Shown piece by piece: positions 6,511 to 15,091 of a DNA stretch of 24,075 nt. The DNA is taken from contig CAUVOF010000024.1 in the NCBI GenBank assembly GCA_963553325.1, forward strand, positions 1-24,075, read 5' to 3'. Position 1 is the first letter of the stretch. Each line of letters opens with the position of its first letter. Made by a program: the position numbers and the translations under genes. Below the pieces are notes generated by a model. The model did not search any database and had not been told where the DNA came from. It was given only the letters and a program-made list of their open reading frames with translations. The DNA is from Cardiobacterium sp963553325. GTDB lineage: Bacteria; Pseudomonadota; Gammaproteobacteria; Cardiobacteriales; Cardiobacteriaceae.

Positions 6511-8418
6511 GTGGCGCGTTTCATCTCTCGCCACGCGACGCGCACCGCCTCGCGCTACGGCGCGACTGCCCGGCGCAATGTCGTCATCGCTTTCCTGGCG
6601 TTGGTGGCATTGGGGCTGGTGGCGCAGCTCATCTATTTACAAGTCGTCACCTCTAGCGACCTGGTCAAAAACGGCTACGAGCGCAGCCTGCGCGTCCAAA
6701 CCGAAGACGCGCTGCGCGGCATGATTCTCGACCGCGAGGGCGAGCCGCTTGCCATTTCCACCCCGGTCAGCACCCTCATCATCGACCCGTCGCGCCTGTG
6801 GGAAACGCTCAATAGCGACTTAGAACACCTGCGCAAAGCCTGCAAGGAAGACGGCAGCTACAGCACCGACTGCAGCTGGGTAAACAGCGGCAACAAAGAC
6901 GAAGCGCGCCTGCGCTACCAGTACGAAATCCTGCGGCCGCTGGCGGCGGTACTTGGCGAAGACCTTGCCAAGTTTTACGACACCCTGGCAGAGCGCCCCG
7001 ACTTGCGCTTTCTCTATTTGGGGCGACAAATGCCGCCAAACATCGCCAGCGAAGCGCTAGAGCTGAAAATCCCCGGCCTGCGCCGCGAAAACGGCTACAA
7101 GCGTTTTTACCCTTCCGGTGAAATCTTCGGCCAAGTCATCGGCTACACCGATTTAGAAGACAAAGGGCAGGAAGGGCTGGAAAAACGCTACGAAGGCTGG
7201 CTTGCCGGCAAACCGGGCAAAGTGAAAGTGCTGCAAGACCGCGCCGGACGCGCGCTGCGCATCGTCGAAGAAATCAGCCCCGCCGCCGCCGGCGCGCAGT
7301 TGCAGCTTTCCATCGACAAACGCATCCAGTACATCACCCACCAAGTGCTGCAAGACACCATGAACGAAACCCGCGCCGAAGCAGTAACGGCAGTGATGGT
7401 GGATGTCAAAACCGGCGAAATACTCTCGATGGTGTCGCTGCCGGCGGGCAACCCCAACGTCCTCGCCGAGCGCCGCGCCGAACTCTTGAAAAACCGCAGC
7501 GTTACCGACACCTTCGAGCCGGGCTCAACCATGAAACCGCTTGCCGTTGCCGCCGCCTTGGAAGCGGGCGTTATTACCCCGAAAACCAGCTTCCGCACCA
7601 ACGGCACCTACAAAATGGGGCGCTACACCGTGCGCGACGTGCACAACTACGGCACGCAGGACACCATCGGCATCATCCGCAAATCCTCAAACATCGGCAT
7701 GGCGATGATTAGCGAGCGCATGCCGCGCAAAAAATACCGCGAATTCATGACCAACCTCGGCTTCGGCCAGCCAACCGGCATCAGCTTCCCCGCCGAACAG
7801 CGCGGCCACCTGCCGCACACCGAAAAAATCAGCGCCTTCGACTACGCCACCACCTTTTTCGGCTACGGCGTCAGCAGCAGCGCGCTGCAACTGGCGCACG
7901 CCTACGCCACCGTTGCCAACAACGGCGTCGCCATGCCGCTCTCGCTGCTCAAAGTCGAAGAACCGCCGCAAGGCACGCGCGTCATGAGCGAAAAAACCGC
8001 GAAAGCGGTGCAGAAAATGCTGGAAGCGGTGGTCAGCGACGGCGGCACCGGGCGACGCGCCAACACCGAAAGCTACACCGTCGCCGGCAAAACCGGCACC
8101 TCGCACAAAGTGCGCAAGGGCGGTGGCTATGCCGAAAAAAACTATCGCGCCATCTTCGCCGGCTACGCCCCGGCACACGAGCCGCGCATCGCCATGGTGG
8201 TCGTCGTCGATGACCCGAAAGGCAGCGACTACTACGGCGGTCTCGTCGCTGCGCCGCCGTTTTCCAAAATCGCCGACTGGTCGCTGAAAATGCTCGGCGT
8301 CCTGCCCGACAAAATCGCCAAATCCGGCGAAATCGGCCTGGTCGCCGATGCCGCCCTCTTTGAAGACAACGACTCTGCCGGAGCGCCCCCGCATGAAATC
8401 GCCGAAGAAACTGAATGA
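6511..8418 (+). CDS. ftsI: Septal peptidoglycan transpeptidase FtsI (PBP3)
   Basis: FtsI is the class B penicillin-binding protein that cross-links septal peptidoglycan. The 635-residue product has an N-terminal membrane anchor (about 24-46), a pedestal domain from RGMILDREGEPLAIS (69-83), and the transpeptidase motifs STMK (catalytic Ser339), SSN (392-394) and KTG (527-529). It is longer than E. coli PBP3 (588). Part of the excess is an extra segment at about residues 98-138, containing Cys111 and Cys121, before the block RFLYLGRQ; the rest is a C-terminal extension after the transpeptidase domain. The GTG at 6511 is 3 nt after the ftsL stop with only a weak GGA upstream. The 3' end overlaps murE by 26 nt. 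Confidence 0.97.
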   Translation: MARFISRHATRTASRYGATARRNVVIAFLALVALGLVAQLIYLQVVTSSDLVKNGYERSLRVQTEDALRGMILDREGEPLAISTPVSTLIIDPSRLWETLNSDLEHLRKACKEDGSYSTDCSWVNSGNKDEARLRYQYEILRPLAAVLGEDLAKFYDTLAERPDLRFLYLGRQMPPNIASEALELKIPGLRRENGYKRFYPSGEIFGQVIGYTDLEDKGQEGLEKRYEGWLAGKPGKVKVLQDRAGRALRIVEEISPAAAGAQLQLSIDKRIQYITHQVLQDTMNETRAEAVTAVMVDVKTGEILSMVSLPAGNPNVLAERRAELLKNRSVTDTFEPGSTMKPLAVAAALEAGVITPKTSFRTNGTYKMGRYTVRDVHNYGTQDTIGIIRKSSNIGMAMISERMPRKKYREFMTNLGFGQPTGISFPAEQRGHLPHTEKISAFDYATTFFGYGVSSSALQLAHAYATVANNGVAMPLSLLKVEEPPQGTRVMSEKTAKAVQKMLEAVVSDGGTGRRANTESYTVAGKTGTSHKVRKGGGYAEKNYRAIFAGYAPAHEPRIAMVVVVDDPKGSDYYGGLVAAPPFSKIADWSLKMLGVLPDKIAKSGEIGLVADAALFEDNDSAGAPPHEIAEETE

Positions 8419-9841
8419 ACTGCTGCATGGCTTCGCCACCGCCGACGCACGCCCAATCGCGGCGCTTGCCAGCGACTCGCGCGCCGTAACCGCAGAAACC
8501 TTGTGGCTCGCCGCGCGCGGCGTAACGCATCACGCACTGGATTACTACCGCGACGGCTTGCAAGCCGCCGCCATCGTTTACGAACCGCCCTATGCCAACC
8601 CGCCCGCCGGCGCCATTGCCTGCGAGCAGCTCGGCGCACACCTCGGCGAAATCGCCGCGCGCTTCTACGACCACCCCGCCAAAGCGCTCAACGTCATCGG
8701 CGTTACCGGCACCGACGGCAAAAGCTCGCTCGTCCACTTCCTCGCGCAAGCAACCGGCGGCGCGATGCTTGGCACCATCGGCTACGGCACGCTGGATGCG
8801 CTGGAACCTGCCAGCCACACCACCCCCGACCCGCTGCGCCTGCAACAGCACCTCGCGCAGTACCGCGACGCCGGCGTGCAGACGGTGGCGATGGAAGTAT
8901 CCTCACACGCCCTCGCGCAGCACCGCGTCGGTGGCATTGCATTCCACATCGGCGTCTTTACCAATCTGAGCCGCGACCACCTTGACTACCACCGCGACAT
9001 GGAAGACTACTTCCTCGCCAAAGCCAGCTTATTTGCGCGTCCGCTGCCCGTCGCCGTCATCAATATCGACGACGCGCACGGCCGCCGCCTGCTTGACGAA
9101 AACCGCGTCCATGCCGACACGCGCGTCATCGCCGTCAGCAGCCACGGCAACAGCCACCCGCGCGCCGCCATCACCCTGCAGGCGCGCGACATCGAGTTAA
9201 GTCCCGACGGCATCGCCTACACCCTCGCGCACGATGCGCAGCAGGTCGCAGTGAGCAGCGGTCTGCTCGCCCGCTTCAACGTGGATAACCTCTTAAACAC
9301 CGCCGCCTGCCTGCTCGCCCTCGGCGTGCCATTTGCCGACATCCCGGCAAAACTCGCCGCGCTGCACGGCGTGCCCGGCCGCGCCGAGCGCATCGGCCTC
9401 GGCAACGGCGCCGCTGCCATCGTTGATTACGCCCACACCCCGGCGGCGCTTGCCAACATCCTGCAAGGCGTGCGCGCTCATGTGCCGGGCAAACTGTGGT
9501 GCGTCTTCGGCTGCGGCGGCGACCGCGACCGTGGCAAACGGCCGCTGATGGCACAAGCCGCCGAACAATACGCCGACGTCGTCGTCATCACCGACGACAA
9601 CCCGCGCACGGAAAACCCGGCAGACATCATCGCCGACAGCCTGCGCGGCATGGGACACCGCGAAAACGCCTGGATCAAGCGCCCGCGCGAAAGCGCCATC
9701 ACCTTCGTCCTGCCGCAACTGCAACCGGGCGACGCCGTCGTCATCGCGGGCAAAGGCCACGAAGACTACCAAATCCTCGGCACCGTCAAACACCACTACT
9801 CCGACCAGGAAACCGTGCGCGCATGGCTGCAAAACCACTGA
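8393..9841 (+). CDS. murE: UDP-MurNAc-L-Ala-D-Glu:meso-diaminopimelate ligase
   Basis: MurE adds the third residue to the UDP-MurNAc peptide in the cytoplasm using ATP. The 482 residues compare with 495 in E. coli. Visible motifs are the ATP loop TGTDGKSS (105-112), the central-domain EVSSHAL, VDYAHTPAAL, CGGDRDRGKRP, and DNPR (402-405) followed by TENP. DNPR is the motif that recognises meso-diaminopimelate, so the stem peptide should be the DAP type. GHEDYQIL follows near the C-terminus. The ATG at 8393 has GGAG (8380-8383) 9 nt upstream and lies within the end of ftsI; an in-frame extension to 8348 has no family support. Confidence 0.97.
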   Translation: MKSPKKLNELLHGFATADARPIAALASDSRAVTAETLWLAARGVTHHALDYYRDGLQAAAIVYEPPYANPPAGAIACEQLGAHLGEIAARFYDHPAKALNVIGVTGTDGKSSLVHFLAQATGGAMLGTIGYGTLDALEPASHTTPDPLRLQQHLAQYRDAGVQTVAMEVSSHALAQHRVGGIAFHIGVFTNLSRDHLDYHRDMEDYFLAKASLFARPLPVAVINIDDAHGRRLLDENRVHADTRVIAVSSHGNSHPRAAITLQARDIELSPDGIAYTLAHDAQQVAVSSGLLARFNVDNLLNTAACLLALGVPFADIPAKLAALHGVPGRAERIGLGNGAAAIVDYAHTPAALANILQGVRAHVPGKLWCVFGCGGDRDRGKRPLMAQAAEQYADVVVITDDNPRTENPADIIADSLRGMGHRENAWIKRPRESAITFVLPQLQPGDAVVIAGKGHEDYQILGTVKHHYSDQETVRAWLQNH

Positions 9842-11190
9842 ACACCCCGCTCACCGCCGCCGAAATCGCTACCCTCTGTGCGGGCACACAGCGCGGCGCC
9901 GACTTCAGTGCACTCAAAATCAGCACCGACAGCCGCCGCTTGCAAGCGGGCGAACTGTTTGTCGCCCTGCGCGGCGAAAACTTCCGTGGCGAAGACTTCT
10001 TGCCTGCGGCGAAAGAGCGCGGCGCCGTTGCCGCCATCGTCGCCGAACACCAGCCAGACGTAGATTTGCCGCAAATCGTCGTCGCCGACACCCTGGTCGC
10101 CTTGCAAGCACTCGCCCGCGACCGCCGCGCGCGTTGCCAGGCGCAGTTTTTTGCCATCACTGGCAGCAACGGCAAAACCAGCACGAAAGAAATGCTGCAA
10201 CGCCTGCTGCAAACGCGCGGGCAGACCCTCGCCACTATTGGCAACCTGAACAACGACATCGGCGTGCCGCTCACCCTGCTACGCCTGCGCGACGAAGACC
10301 GCTTTGCGGTGATTGAAATGGGCGCGAACCACCCCGGCGAAATCGCGCGGCTGGCGACGCTTACCCGCCCAGACGTGGCGCTCATTACCAACGTCGCCCC
10401 GGCTCATCTCGCTGGCTTCGGCTCGCTCGAAGGGGTGATTGCCGCGAAAAGCGAAATTTACGCCTACAGCGACGGCGCGATAGTCCTCAATCTCGACCTG
10501 CCCGCCGCCGCACGCTGGCAAGACCAGTTCCGCGACCGCCCGCAATACACCTTTTCCCTCAATCTCGATGCCGACGTTACGGCGCACGACCTCGCCGCCG
10601 ACGGCAGCCGCTTCGTCCTGCACGTCGATGGCGCCGATTACCCGGTGGAATGGCAACTGGTCGGGCGGCACAACGTTATGAACGCGCTCGCCGCCTGCAC
10701 CGCCGCCCGCCTCGCCGGCGTTACGGGCGCGCAAATGCAGGCGACGCTTAACGGCCTTGCCCTGCAACAGTCGCGCTTGGCCGCCATCCGCTACGGCGTG
10801 CATACCATCTACGACGACACCTACAACGCCAACCCCGCCTCATTCAAAGCGGCGATTGACGTGCTTGCCGCCGCGCCGCAAGCGCTGGTCATCGCCGGGG
10901 CGATGGGTGAATTAGGCGCAGAAGAAGCGGCGCTGCACCGCGACGTTGCCGCCTACGCGGCAGAAAGCGGCATCAGCACCTTTTGGTCGGTCGGCGACGG
11001 CCTCGCGCAAGCCTACGGCGACGGCTTTCCCGGCACGCACCACTTCGCCGATACCGCCGCCGCGGGGGCAGCGCTTGCCGCCTATTTGGCGGACGCGCCG
11101 GCGACGGTCGTCCTCGTCAAAGGCTCACGCAGCGCCCGCATGGAAAGGGTGCTTGCCGCGGCAGGCATCGCCAGCGGCGGCGGACATTGA
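9823..11190 (+). CDS. murF: UDP-MurNAc-tripeptide:D-alanyl-D-alanine ligase
   Basis: MurF attaches D-Ala-D-Ala (made by Ddl) to complete the UDP-MurNAc-pentapeptide. The 455 residues match E. coli (452). Motifs are STDSRRLQAGELFVALRGE (35-53) in the N-terminal domain, ATP loop ITGSNGKTST (112-121), TIGNLNNDIGVPLTLLRL, EMGANHPGEI, NVAPAHLAGFGS and DDTYNANPASFKAAID. The ATG at 9823 overlaps the end of murE by 19 nt, with AGGA (9807-9810) 12 nt upstream, a loose spacing. The in-frame extension back to 9496 is out-of-frame murE sequence and was discarded. A 243-nt repeat-filled gap follows, the only large break in the cluster. Confidence 0.97.
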   Translation: MAAKPLNTPLTAAEIATLCAGTQRGADFSALKISTDSRRLQAGELFVALRGENFRGEDFLPAAKERGAVAAIVAEHQPDVDLPQIVVADTLVALQALARDRRARCQAQFFAITGSNGKTSTKEMLQRLLQTRGQTLATIGNLNNDIGVPLTLLRLRDEDRFAVIEMGANHPGEIARLATLTRPDVALITNVAPAHLAGFGSLEGVIAAKSEIYAYSDGAIVLNLDLPAAARWQDQFRDRPQYTFSLNLDADVTAHDLAADGSRFVLHVDGADYPVEWQLVGRHNVMNALAACTAARLAGVTGAQMQATLNGLALQQSRLAAIRYGVHTIYDDTYNANPASFKAAIDVLAAAPQALVIAGAMGELGAEEAALHRDVAAYAAESGISTFWSVGDGLAQAYGDGFPGTHHFADTAAAGAALAAYLADAPATVVLVKGSRSARMERVLAAAGIASGGGH

Positions 11191-11228
11191 GGGGATGCGA
11201 TGAATAAAAGTGTCATTTGGCTTGCTGC

Positions 11229-11267
11229 CCCATTTACATACACGAACCCCGCTTTCGCGTATGTAAA
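11229..11267. repeat. Palindromic repeat, copy 1
   Basis: This is a 39-bp unit starting CCCATTTACATACACGA and ending CGCGTATGTAAA. It contains a 9-bp inverted repeat, TTTACATAC (11233-11241) with GTATGTAAA (11259-11267), and two further CG pairs after one mismatch. A nearly identical unit in the same orientation starts at 11357. There is no T tract, so it is not a typical terminator. Confidence 0.8.
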
Positions 11268-11278
11268 CGGTCAAAAAA

Positions 11279-11316
11279 TCGTTGGCTGCGCCGCGGTGCA
11301 GTGTCGCGCAACCTAT
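11279..11316. repeat. Dispersed repeat sharing GTTGGCTGCGCC, copy A
   Basis: The segment beginning cgttggctgcgcc matches 22 of the first 26 positions of a segment after lpxC (23383-23420), and both end in a CCTAT. It lies between the two palindromic repeats. No coding role is visible. It could be a remnant of a larger intergenic repeat family. Confidence 0.5.
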
Positions 11317-11356
11317 GGCGGTTCGCTAGCCGAGGTAGCACCCGCCGCCCCCATAA

Positions 11357-11395
11357 CCCATTTACATACACGATTCCCGCTTTCGCGTATGTAAA
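11357..11395. repeat. Palindromic repeat, copy 2
   Basis: This is the second 39-bp copy of the unit at 11229, offset by 128 bp and in direct orientation. It differs only at two bases in the loop region (ACGAT-T in place of ACGAA-C). TTTACATAC (11361-11369) pairs with GTATGTAAA (11387-11395). It ends 38 nt before the mraY start, so the hairpin would form in the mRNA just ahead of the mraY ribosome binding site. Confidence 0.8.
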
Positions 11396-11433
11396 ATTCC
11401 CACACAACAAAAAATCCTAAGGAATAACCCACA

Positions 11434-12516
11434 ATGCTCTACCTCCTCGCCGAATGGCTCAGCAGCCACCTTACCCCGCTTAATGCCTTCACCTACCTCA
11501 CCTCGCGCGTCATCTTTGGCGCGCTGACCGCATTACTGCTCTCTATCGGCTTCGGCGCGCCGATGATTCGCCTGCTGCGCCGCCTGCAAATGGGGCAGTA
11601 CGTGCGCGACGACGGCCCGCAAACCCACCTGAAAAAAGCGGGCACGCCGACGATGGGCGGCGCGCTCATCATCTTGAGCGTTTGCGTGGCGATGCTGCTT
11701 TGGGCGGATTTGCGCGTCAAATACACCTGGATTGCGCTCTTTGTCATGCTCGGCTTCGGCGTGGTCGGCTGGATTGATGATTACCGCAAACTGATTTTGA
11801 AAGACCCGCAGGGGCTGCGCGCCAAGCACAAATACGCGCTGCTCTCGCTAGTTTCGCTCTGCACCTGTATTTGGCTCTACGCCAGCGCCACCTCGCCGGT
11901 GGAAACGACGCTCTACGTGCCGTTCTTCAAGAATTGGTCGTGGCAGATGGGCTGGGTGTTCATCCCCTTTGTCTATTTCGTTTTGACCGGGGCGAGTAAC
12001 GCGGTGAACCTCACCGACGGCCTCGACGGCCTTGCCACCATGCCGGTGGTGCTGGTCGCGGGCGGGCTGGCCGTCTTTGCCTACATCTCCGGCAGCCCCA
12101 ATTACGCGAGCTATCTGCACCAACCAGTGCTGCCCGGCGTCGGTGAAATAGCAGTCTTCTGTGCGGCGATTGCCGGCGCGGGGCTGGGTTTCCTCTGGTA
12201 CAACGCCCATCCGGCGCTGGTTTTTATGGGCGACGTCGGCGCGCTCTCGCTCGGCGCGGCGCTCGCTACCGTCGCCGTTGCCATCCGTCAAGAGCTTGTT
12301 TTCGCGTTGATGAGCGGCATTTTTGTCGTGGAAGCGCTTTCCGTGATGATTCAGGTCGGCTCTTACAAACTGCGCGGCAAGCGCGTTTTTCGCATGGCGC
12401 CGCTGCATCACCATTTTGAACTCTGCGGCTGGCCGGAATCGCGCGTTACTATCCGCTTCTGGATTATCACCGTGATACTGGTGCTAATCGGCCTCTCCAC
12501 CCTGAAACTCCGCTGA
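11434..12516 (+). CDS. mraY: Phospho-MurNAc-pentapeptide transferase
   Basis: MraY transfers phospho-MurNAc-pentapeptide to undecaprenyl phosphate, making lipid I at the inner membrane. The length of 360 residues is identical to E. coli. It is a polytopic protein of about ten hydrophobic spans. Conserved loops are DDGPQTHLKKAGTPTMGG near residue 60, the catalytic-aspartate region GWIDDYRK, NLTDGLDGLA, FMGDVGALSLGAA, and the C-terminal APLHHHFELCGWPESRV. AAGGA (11419-11423) lies 10 nt before the ATG. The gene is separated from murF by 243 nt of repeats but from murD by only 11 nt. Confidence 0.98.
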   Translation: MLYLLAEWLSSHLTPLNAFTYLTSRVIFGALTALLLSIGFGAPMIRLLRRLQMGQYVRDDGPQTHLKKAGTPTMGGALIILSVCVAMLLWADLRVKYTWIALFVMLGFGVVGWIDDYRKLILKDPQGLRAKHKYALLSLVSLCTCIWLYASATSPVETTLYVPFFKNWSWQMGWVFIPFVYFVLTGASNAVNLTDGLDGLATMPVVLVAGGLAVFAYISGSPNYASYLHQPVLPGVGEIAVFCAAIAGAGLGFLWYNAHPALVFMGDVGALSLGAALATVAVAIRQELVFALMSGIFVVEALSVMIQVGSYKLRGKRVFRMAPLHHHFELCGWPESRVTIRFWIITVILVLIGLSTLKLR

Positions 12517-12527
12517 GGGAACACAAC

Positions 12528-13838
12528 ATGGATACGATGACCAGCAAACTGCGGGCGCTGGCGCTCGCTGAACCGATTTTTGTCATAGGCATGGGCGCAT
12601 CCGGCCATGTCGCGCTCGACCTCTTGCGCGAAGCGGGCTACGACGCGATCGGCCTCGATGAACGCCTCGACGAACGCCGTATCGAAAAACGCGATTTTGA
12701 CGACCCGCAGGCGTTCGCCGGTGCGGGGACGCTGGTGGTCAGCCCCGGCATTGACCGCCGCCGCGCCGCCTTTACCAACTCTTACGCGCAGCAAATCAAC
12801 GATGTTGAGCTGTTCGCCCGCCTGAACGACAAACCGGTACTCGCCGTGACCGGCAGCAACGGCAAATCGACGGTGGTAACGCTTTTGGCAGACGCGCTGA
12901 ACCATGCGGGCTACAAGGCAAAACTCTGCGGCAACATCGGTCGCCCGGTGCTGGATGCCCTCTTTGACGGCGAACCGGCCGACTGCTACGTGCTGGAACT
13001 GTCCAGCTACCAACTCGAACTCTGCCCGACGCTTTACCCGCGCGTCGCCGCCGTCTTGAACGTTACCCCCGACCACCTCGACCGCTACGACGATTTCGCC
13101 GCCTACGCCGCTGCCAAGGCGAACCTGGTGCGCCAGTCCAGCATCTGCATCTTGAACGGCGACGACGAAGCCTGCGTCGCCATGGCCGCCGACGGGCAGA
13201 ACATCATCTACTACGGCGCATCCGCCACCCTGCCGAACCGCGTCGCTGACGGCAAAATCTGGCTGCACGGCCATGCGCTGCTCGATACCAGCCGCCTGCG
13301 CCTCGGCGGCGCGCACAACCACGCCAACGTCCTCTGCACCCTGCTGATGCTGGAAGCCTTTGGCGTCGCGCCGCAGCAGGCGTTGCCCGCGCTGGAAACC
13401 TTCGCCGGCCTGCCGCACCGTATGCAGTTGGTCGCCGAGGAAAACGGCGTGCGCTGGATAAACGATTCAAAAGCGACCAACATCGGCGCCGCTGCCGCCG
13501 CGCTGGCGGGCATTGATGGCGCGGTGGTGCTGATTGCCGGCGGCGTTGGCAAAAATCAGGATTTCTCGCTGCTCGCGCATGAACTGCAACAAGCCAAGCT
13601 GCGCGGCGTGCTGCTGATTGGCACCGACAACCGCGACATGGCGGCCGCCTTCAGCGCTGCCGGGATTGCCTTTGAGGACTGCGGCACGATGGCAAACGCC
13701 GTCGCCCGCGCCCGCGCCCTCGCACAAGCCGGCGACAGCGTCCTGCTCGCGCCAGCAACGGCGAGTTTCGACCAATACAGTGGTTATGACGCGCGCGGCA
13801 ACGATTTTGCCTATGAGGTAACGAGCGCATGCCGGTAA
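12528..13838 (+). CDS. murD: UDP-MurNAc-L-alanine:D-glutamate ligase
   Basis: MurD adds D-glutamate to UDP-MurNAc-L-Ala. The 436 residues match E. coli (438). The N-terminal Rossmann-like nucleotide-sugar domain starts IFVIGMGASGHVALDLL; SPGID follows, then the ATP loop TGSNGKST (108-115), ELSSYQLEL, NVTPDHLDRY with AAAKANLV, NDSKATNIGA, and the C-terminal LLAPATASFDQY. GAGGGA (12515-12520) is 7 nt before the ATG at 12528. A second ATG three codons in (12537) is possible. The stop overlaps the ftsW start by 10 nt. Confidence 0.97.
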   Translation: MDTMTSKLRALALAEPIFVIGMGASGHVALDLLREAGYDAIGLDERLDERRIEKRDFDDPQAFAGAGTLVVSPGIDRRRAAFTNSYAQQINDVELFARLNDKPVLAVTGSNGKSTVVTLLADALNHAGYKAKLCGNIGRPVLDALFDGEPADCYVLELSSYQLELCPTLYPRVAAVLNVTPDHLDRYDDFAAYAAAKANLVRQSSICILNGDDEACVAMAADGQNIIYYGASATLPNRVADGKIWLHGHALLDTSRLRLGGAHNHANVLCTLLMLEAFGVAPQQALPALETFAGLPHRMQLVAEENGVRWINDSKATNIGAAAAALAGIDGAVVLIAGGVGKNQDFSLLAHELQQAKLRGVLLIGTDNRDMAAAFSAAGIAFEDCGTMANAVARARALAQAGDSVLLAPATASFDQYSGYDARGNDFAYEVTSACR

Positions 13839-15079
13839 AAAACGACAACACCTCGCTGCGGCCGCGCATCGTGGCAACGCGGCACACGGCAGACGCCGCC
13901 GGCTACCTCAATGCCTATCATCACAGCCAGCAACGGGTGAGCCGCTTTCATGGGCTGGAATTTCCCGATATCTGGCTGCTTTTTGCCTGGGCGGCGCTGA
14001 TTGCCATCGGCATGGTGATGGTTACTTCTGCCTCGATGAACAAGGCAATCAACCACAACGGCGACCTCTACCACTACACCAGTCGCCAGGCGTTCTATTA
14101 CATCGCTGGTCTGGCTTGCGCCTGGTTCGCCTTTATCACGCCCAACCGCCTGCTCTATCAGTATTCGCGCAAGCTGCTCTTTTTTTCCTTCATCCTGCTG
14201 CTGCTCATCTACATCCCCGGCGTCGGCCTTTCGGTCAATGGCGCGCGCCGCTGGCTCAATCTGCGCTTTTTTAACCTGCAAGTGGGCGAAATCGTCAAGC
14301 TGGCGATGATTCTCTACGCCGCCGCCTTCCTGCACCGCAACACCGCCAAGCTGGAAACCGCATGGTGGCCGATGGTGCAGCTGCTCATCATTACTTTCCT
14401 CTTTGCCGGCATTCTGCTGATTCAGCCGGATTTCGGCACGACGATGGTGATGGTCGCCGTCGTCCTCGGCATGATGTTTATGGCGGGGGTGAATCTCTAC
14501 CGCTTCGGCACATTTTTCCTGGTGGTAGCGATACTGATGGCATTTGCGCTGATTATCGAGCCTTACCGCATCACCCGCCTGACCACCTTCCTCGACCCGT
14601 GGAAATACAAATTCAACGAAGGCTATCAGCTGGTGAACTCGCTCATTGCCGTCGGCAGCGGCGGCCTCTTTGGCAGTGGCTTGGGGCAGAGCGTGCAGAA
14701 GCACGACTACCTGCCGGAAGCGCATACCGACTTCATCTTTGCCATCATCGCCGAAGAGTTCGGCCTTTTTGGCGCGCTGGTGGTGATGGCGCTGTTTGCG
14801 CTCATCGTTTGGCGTGCCTTCGCCATTGGCCACCTGGCCGACTGCGTGCGCCGCCGCTTCGCCTGCCTGGTCGCCTACGGCGTCGGCCTGCTCATCGCCA
14901 TTCAGGCGCTGGTCAATATCGGTGTTACCACTGGCGCGCTGCCGACCAAAGGCCTGACCCTGCCGCTGGTTAGCTACGGCGGCAGCTCGGTGGTCATCAT
15001 CTGTATCTCGCTCGGCATCCTCGCCCGCATTGATTCGGAATGCCGCCATATGGCGAAGCGGGAAGGGATTTTGCAATAA
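13829..15079 (+). CDS. ftsW: Septal peptidoglycan glycosyltransferase FtsW
   Basis: FtsW is the SEDS-family polymerase that makes septal glycan strands from lipid II, working with FtsI. The 416 residues match E. coli (414). A polar N-terminal tail of about 45 residues precedes roughly ten hydrophobic spans. Family blocks include SVNGARRWL, QPDFGTTMV, GGLFGSGLGQSVQK, LPEAHTDFIFAIIAEE (Asp301, equivalent to the essential periplasmic-loop Asp of FtsW/RodA) and the C-terminal TKGLTLPLVSYGGSS. The start overlaps the murD end. A 12-nt gap with AAGGA leads into murG. Confidence 0.97.
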   Translation: MPVKNDNTSLRPRIVATRHTADAAGYLNAYHHSQQRVSRFHGLEFPDIWLLFAWAALIAIGMVMVTSASMNKAINHNGDLYHYTSRQAFYYIAGLACAWFAFITPNRLLYQYSRKLLFFSFILLLLIYIPGVGLSVNGARRWLNLRFFNLQVGEIVKLAMILYAAAFLHRNTAKLETAWWPMVQLLIITFLFAGILLIQPDFGTTMVMVAVVLGMMFMAGVNLYRFGTFFLVVAILMAFALIIEPYRITRLTTFLDPWKYKFNEGYQLVNSLIAVGSGGLFGSGLGQSVQKHDYLPEAHTDFIFAIIAEEFGLFGALVVMALFALIVWRAFAIGHLADCVRRRFACLVAYGVGLLIAIQALVNIGVTTGALPTKGLTLPLVSYGGSSVVIICISLGILARIDSECRHMAKREGILQ

Positions 15080-15091
15080 GGAAAGGACGAG

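Noticed and set aside
11229..11267. Terminator inside the dcw cluster
   Set aside because: The stem is AT-rich and no T tract follows, so rho-independent termination is unlikely.
11200..11394. Possible 64-codon gene between murF and mraY, with a GAGGGG just upstream
   Set aside because: Its codons are built almost entirely from the two palindromic repeats and the dispersed repeat, so the open frame is probably accidental. The upstream GAGGGG is the only point in its favour.
11229..11395. CRISPR-like array
   Set aside because: There are only two repeats, each an internal palindrome, with a single 89-bp intervening segment related to another genomic repeat; this is not a spacer array.
13811..15076. 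Long antisense open frame opposite ftsW (421 codons)
   Set aside because: It mirrors ftsW codon structure in GC-rich DNA, lacks recognisable domains, and its product is an implausible mix of Gln, His and Asp-rich sequence.
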